This document shows positions 5,795 through 7,070 of a DNA stretch of 7,070 nt, in pieces; the first letter of the stretch is position 1; every line of letters begins with the position of its first letter. The stretch is from contig JARIGY010000030.1 in NCBI GenBank assembly GCA_029288535.1, forward strand, positions 1 to 7,070, in the 5' to 3' direction. Both the position numbers and the translations under genes were made by a program. The notes beneath the pieces were generated by a model. The model was not told the origin of the DNA, did not search any database, and saw only the letters and a list, made by a program, of their open reading frames with translations. The stretch is from Candidatus Tayloriibacteriota bacterium. Lineage in GTDB: Bacteria; Patescibacteriota; Minisyncoccia; Phycocordibacterales; JAKAEA01.

Positions 5795-5822
5795 ATTATA
5801 CACCCTGCCTGATGAGTTCCAA
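5795..5822 (-). promoter_or_regulatory. Promoter of the zinc-ribbon gene within the end of the methyltransferase gene
   Basis: On the minus strand TTGGAA (5822-5817) and a perfect TATAAT (5800-5795) are separated by 16 bases. Predicted start is about 5788, leaving a leader of about 24 bases before the ATG at 5764. The TAA stop of the methyltransferase gene lies inside the TATAAT box. This would let the small gene be expressed apart from the upstream cluster. Confidence 0.55.
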
Positions 5823-6551
5823 AGTCATGAAAAGGGGTATTTCCTTGCGCATCCGGTCTTCCTCCTTTTGGCGCGGACCCTGCTCGCTTGTCTTGTGTGA
5901 GATCCATTCCTCGAGCCGCGATACAGCGAAGCCGCCGTTGCCGATAAGCTTCATATAATATTGGAGCGGCCGATGAAACGAAACGGTTTTCTCTGAAGGG
6001 TTTGCGCCAGGGTGCATCGTGATCGGGATTTTCTTTTCGGTCAGATACTGGTCGATGCGGCGGTACATTTTTTCATCCCATCCCCAGCTCGAGCCACCCG
6101 GTATGCGGAATGCAGGATGGTTCATGACGATGTATATCTTGCCTGTTTTGACCAATACCCGGGAGGCTTCGGCCAGCGTTTCTTTTACTTCAGCGATGTT
6201 TTGAATGGCGAGAATAATAGTAACAATATCAATACTTCCATCAGGAACATGAGAAAGCTTGTGTGCAGAAGCTGTAGAAAAAGAAACGGTGCTGTAATGT
6301 TTTGCGGCAAGCTCGATGAGCTCAGGGCTGATGTCCGCGCCTTGCACAACTGCTCCGACTTTGGAAAAAGCATCGGCAAAAAAGCCGCTGCCGCATGCGA
6401 CATCGAGTATCCGCATGCCCGGCCTGATATTCATAAGCCGGAGCAGGTTCGGCAAAATCACCTTTTTATGGTAGCTGTCTTCGCTGACGACGTGCCCGGC
6501 ATACCAATCGGCGACATTGCCCCAGGATGTTTCTTTGTTCTCCTTTTTCAT
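5796..6551 (-). CDS. Class I SAM-dependent methyltransferase
   Basis: The 251-residue protein has the Rossmann-fold methyltransferase pattern. Motif I, which binds S-adenosylmethionine, is LDVACGSGFFADAF at about 49-62; the acidic residue ending strand 2 is Asp73 in GADISPELIELA; the motif-IV region follows at about 105-115 (GSIDIVTIILAI); and a conserved FHRPLQYYMKLIGNGGFAV segment lies at 192-210, as in UbiE-like methyltransferases. The N-terminal stretch TSWGNVADWYAGHV and a helix with SYHKKVILPNLLRL precede the fold. The acceptor substrate cannot be deduced. Its ATG directly follows the TAA of the YtxH-like gene (TAAATG), and AGAAGG sits 8 bases upstream within that gene, so translational coupling is likely. 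The gene ends 31 bases before the zinc-ribbon gene. Family assignment is secure; biological role is unknown. Confidence 0.9.
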   Translation of the reverse strand: MKKENKETSWGNVADWYAGHVVSEDSYHKKVILPNLLRLMNIRPGMRILDVACGSGFFADAFSKVGAVVQGADISPELIELAAKHYSTVSFSTASAHKLSHVPDGSIDIVTIILAIQNIAEVKETLAEASRVLVKTGKIYIVMNHPAFRIPGGSSWGWDEKMYRRIDQYLTEKKIPITMHPGANPSEKTVSFHRPLQYYMKLIGNGGFAVSRLEEWISHKTSEQGPRQKEEDRMRKEIPLFMTLELIRQGV

Positions 6552-6971
6552 TTAAACTGCCTTCTTTTTTGCCGCCGGCTTTGACTTTTTCTTCGTTCCG
6601 CCCTGAGTGTGGCGCTGAATCGTCTTCCAATGACTTTTAAGATCGCGGACCAGGGCTGCGATCTCTACCGGGTCGACATTCTTGATGCCTTCGTATTTCT
6701 TAGCCACTGAATCGACAACACCGGCATATTCCTGCTCGCTCCATTCTTTCATGGTTGCCATTTTATCCATGACATCCGCCTTCATCTTGAGCGTCCAGCT
6801 TTTGATTTCCTTGCGCTTCTTTTTGCCCGCATCGGTACCGTAAAGGAAAATCGCTCCGGCAGCCGCCGCCATAGTCGCAGCTATTCCCGCCCCCATCATG
6901 ACTTTGCTCTGCATTGACATGCCTTCCTTTCCCGCCTTTTCCGTTGTTTTCTTTTCCATCTTTTTTTCCAT
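6552..6971 (-). CDS. YtxH-like small membrane protein with Lys/Ala-rich tail
   Basis: The 139-residue product has one hydrophobic helix at about 24-44 (MMGAGIAATMAAAAGAIFLY) followed by GTDAGKKKRKEI, then an amphipathic, charged region (about 55-120). A glycine/alanine-rich helix followed by a basic GK..RKE segment resembles YtxH-domain proteins, but this is a weak match by eye. The C-terminus is lysine- and alanine-rich (KKKSKPAAKKKAV), like histone H1-type tails, and could bind nucleic acid or acidic surfaces. The start is open: ATG at 6971 follows the previous stop by 5 bases but has no Shine-Dalgarno, while ATG at 6914 (residue 20) has GGAAGG 7 bases upstream and ATG at 6920 has AAGG 5 bases upstream. 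Either internal start would give a protein of about 120 residues that begins just before the helix. It is coupled to the downstream methyltransferase gene. Function unknown. Confidence 0.7.
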   Translation of the reverse strand: MEKKMEKKTTEKAGKEGMSMQSKVMMGAGIAATMAAAAGAIFLYGTDAGKKKRKEIKSWTLKMKADVMDKMATMKEWSEQEYAGVVDSVAKKYEGIKNVDPVEIAALVRDLKSHWKTIQRHTQGGTKKKSKPAAKKKAV

Positions 6972-6976
6972 AAAGC

Positions 6977-7070
6977 TTATTTTTTAATTTTTAATAGACG
7001 TTTTAAAAAAGTGCCGACATAACTCAACTTGAAACCCTGCTTTTTTATCGTGCCCCGCAGGCTCTTCAGG
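6977..7070 (-). CDS. C-terminal end of an unrecognised gene entering from the right edge
   Basis: Reading the minus strand from 7069, 30 codons are open to a TAA at 6979-6977. The peptide begins LKSLRGTIKKQGFKLSYVGT and ends in the basic run FLKRLLKIKK. The alternation of basic residues with GF, SYVG and FLKRLL looks like the end of a globular protein. Its stop lies 5 bases before the ATG of the YtxH-like gene, the spacing expected inside an operon. The other minus frame is also open for about 28 codons, to a TAA at 6986-6984, but its peptide looks less protein-like. The family cannot be identified from this fragment; a methyltransferase or other Rossmann-fold enzyme is only a guess. Confidence 0.5.
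   Translation of the reverse strand, partial: LKSLRGTIKKQGFKLSYVGTFLKRLLKIKK

Noticed and set aside
6012..6584. 190-codon + strand frame opposite the methyltransferase gene
   Set aside because: The minus strand carries clear methyltransferase motifs; this frame has no Shine-Dalgarno or domain and is an antisense shadow.

Overview
This window looks like a piece of a small-genome bacterium, most likely a member of the Candidate Phyla Radiation (Patescibacteria, Parcubacteria-like). That assignment is an inference from protein style: a short SecG, a stand-alone peptide-binding protein with an N-terminal membrane anchor instead of a lipobox, an RNase J with a long disordered N-terminus, a YtxH-like small membrane protein, and a class I methyltransferase. 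The standard stop codons TAA, TAG and TGA all fit as gene ends, which argues against a lineage that reads TGA as glycine.

Left half, + strand (1-4150): secG (possibly cut by the window edge), a family 5 (oligopeptide-type) solute-binding protein, and RNase J follow each other with gaps of 33 and 39 bases and no terminator between them. An intrinsic terminator at about 4123-4150 follows RNase J, so they are probably one transcription unit. All three genes lie in the same reading frame, each separated from the next by a single stop codon. None has a clear Shine-Dalgarno sequence.

Middle (4028-4375): this 348-base gap holds, in order, two tandem palindromes (4053-4072 and 4076-4095), the RNase J terminator, an extended -10 promoter (4176-4184), a structured stretch without a real gene, a strong GC-rich terminator (4266-4309), an operator-like dyad (4340-4355), and a second extended -10 promoter (4361-4369). 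The second promoter is placed so that transcription should begin at the ATG of the next gene. The promoter-to-terminator unit of about 120 bases is the best candidate here for something undescribed: either a small RNA gene or a leader RNA.

Right half: a 12-helix MFS-type transporter on the + strand (4376-5530) runs tail-to-tail into a minus-strand cluster, overlapping it by 6 bases. Read from the right edge on the minus strand, the cluster is the C-terminal end of an unrecognised gene (stop at 6977), a YtxH-like membrane protein, a SAM-dependent methyltransferase whose ATG directly follows the previous TAA, and a small six-cysteine zinc-ribbon-like protein with its own promoter inside the end of the methyltransferase gene. 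No mobile element, CRISPR array, tRNA or rRNA was seen.
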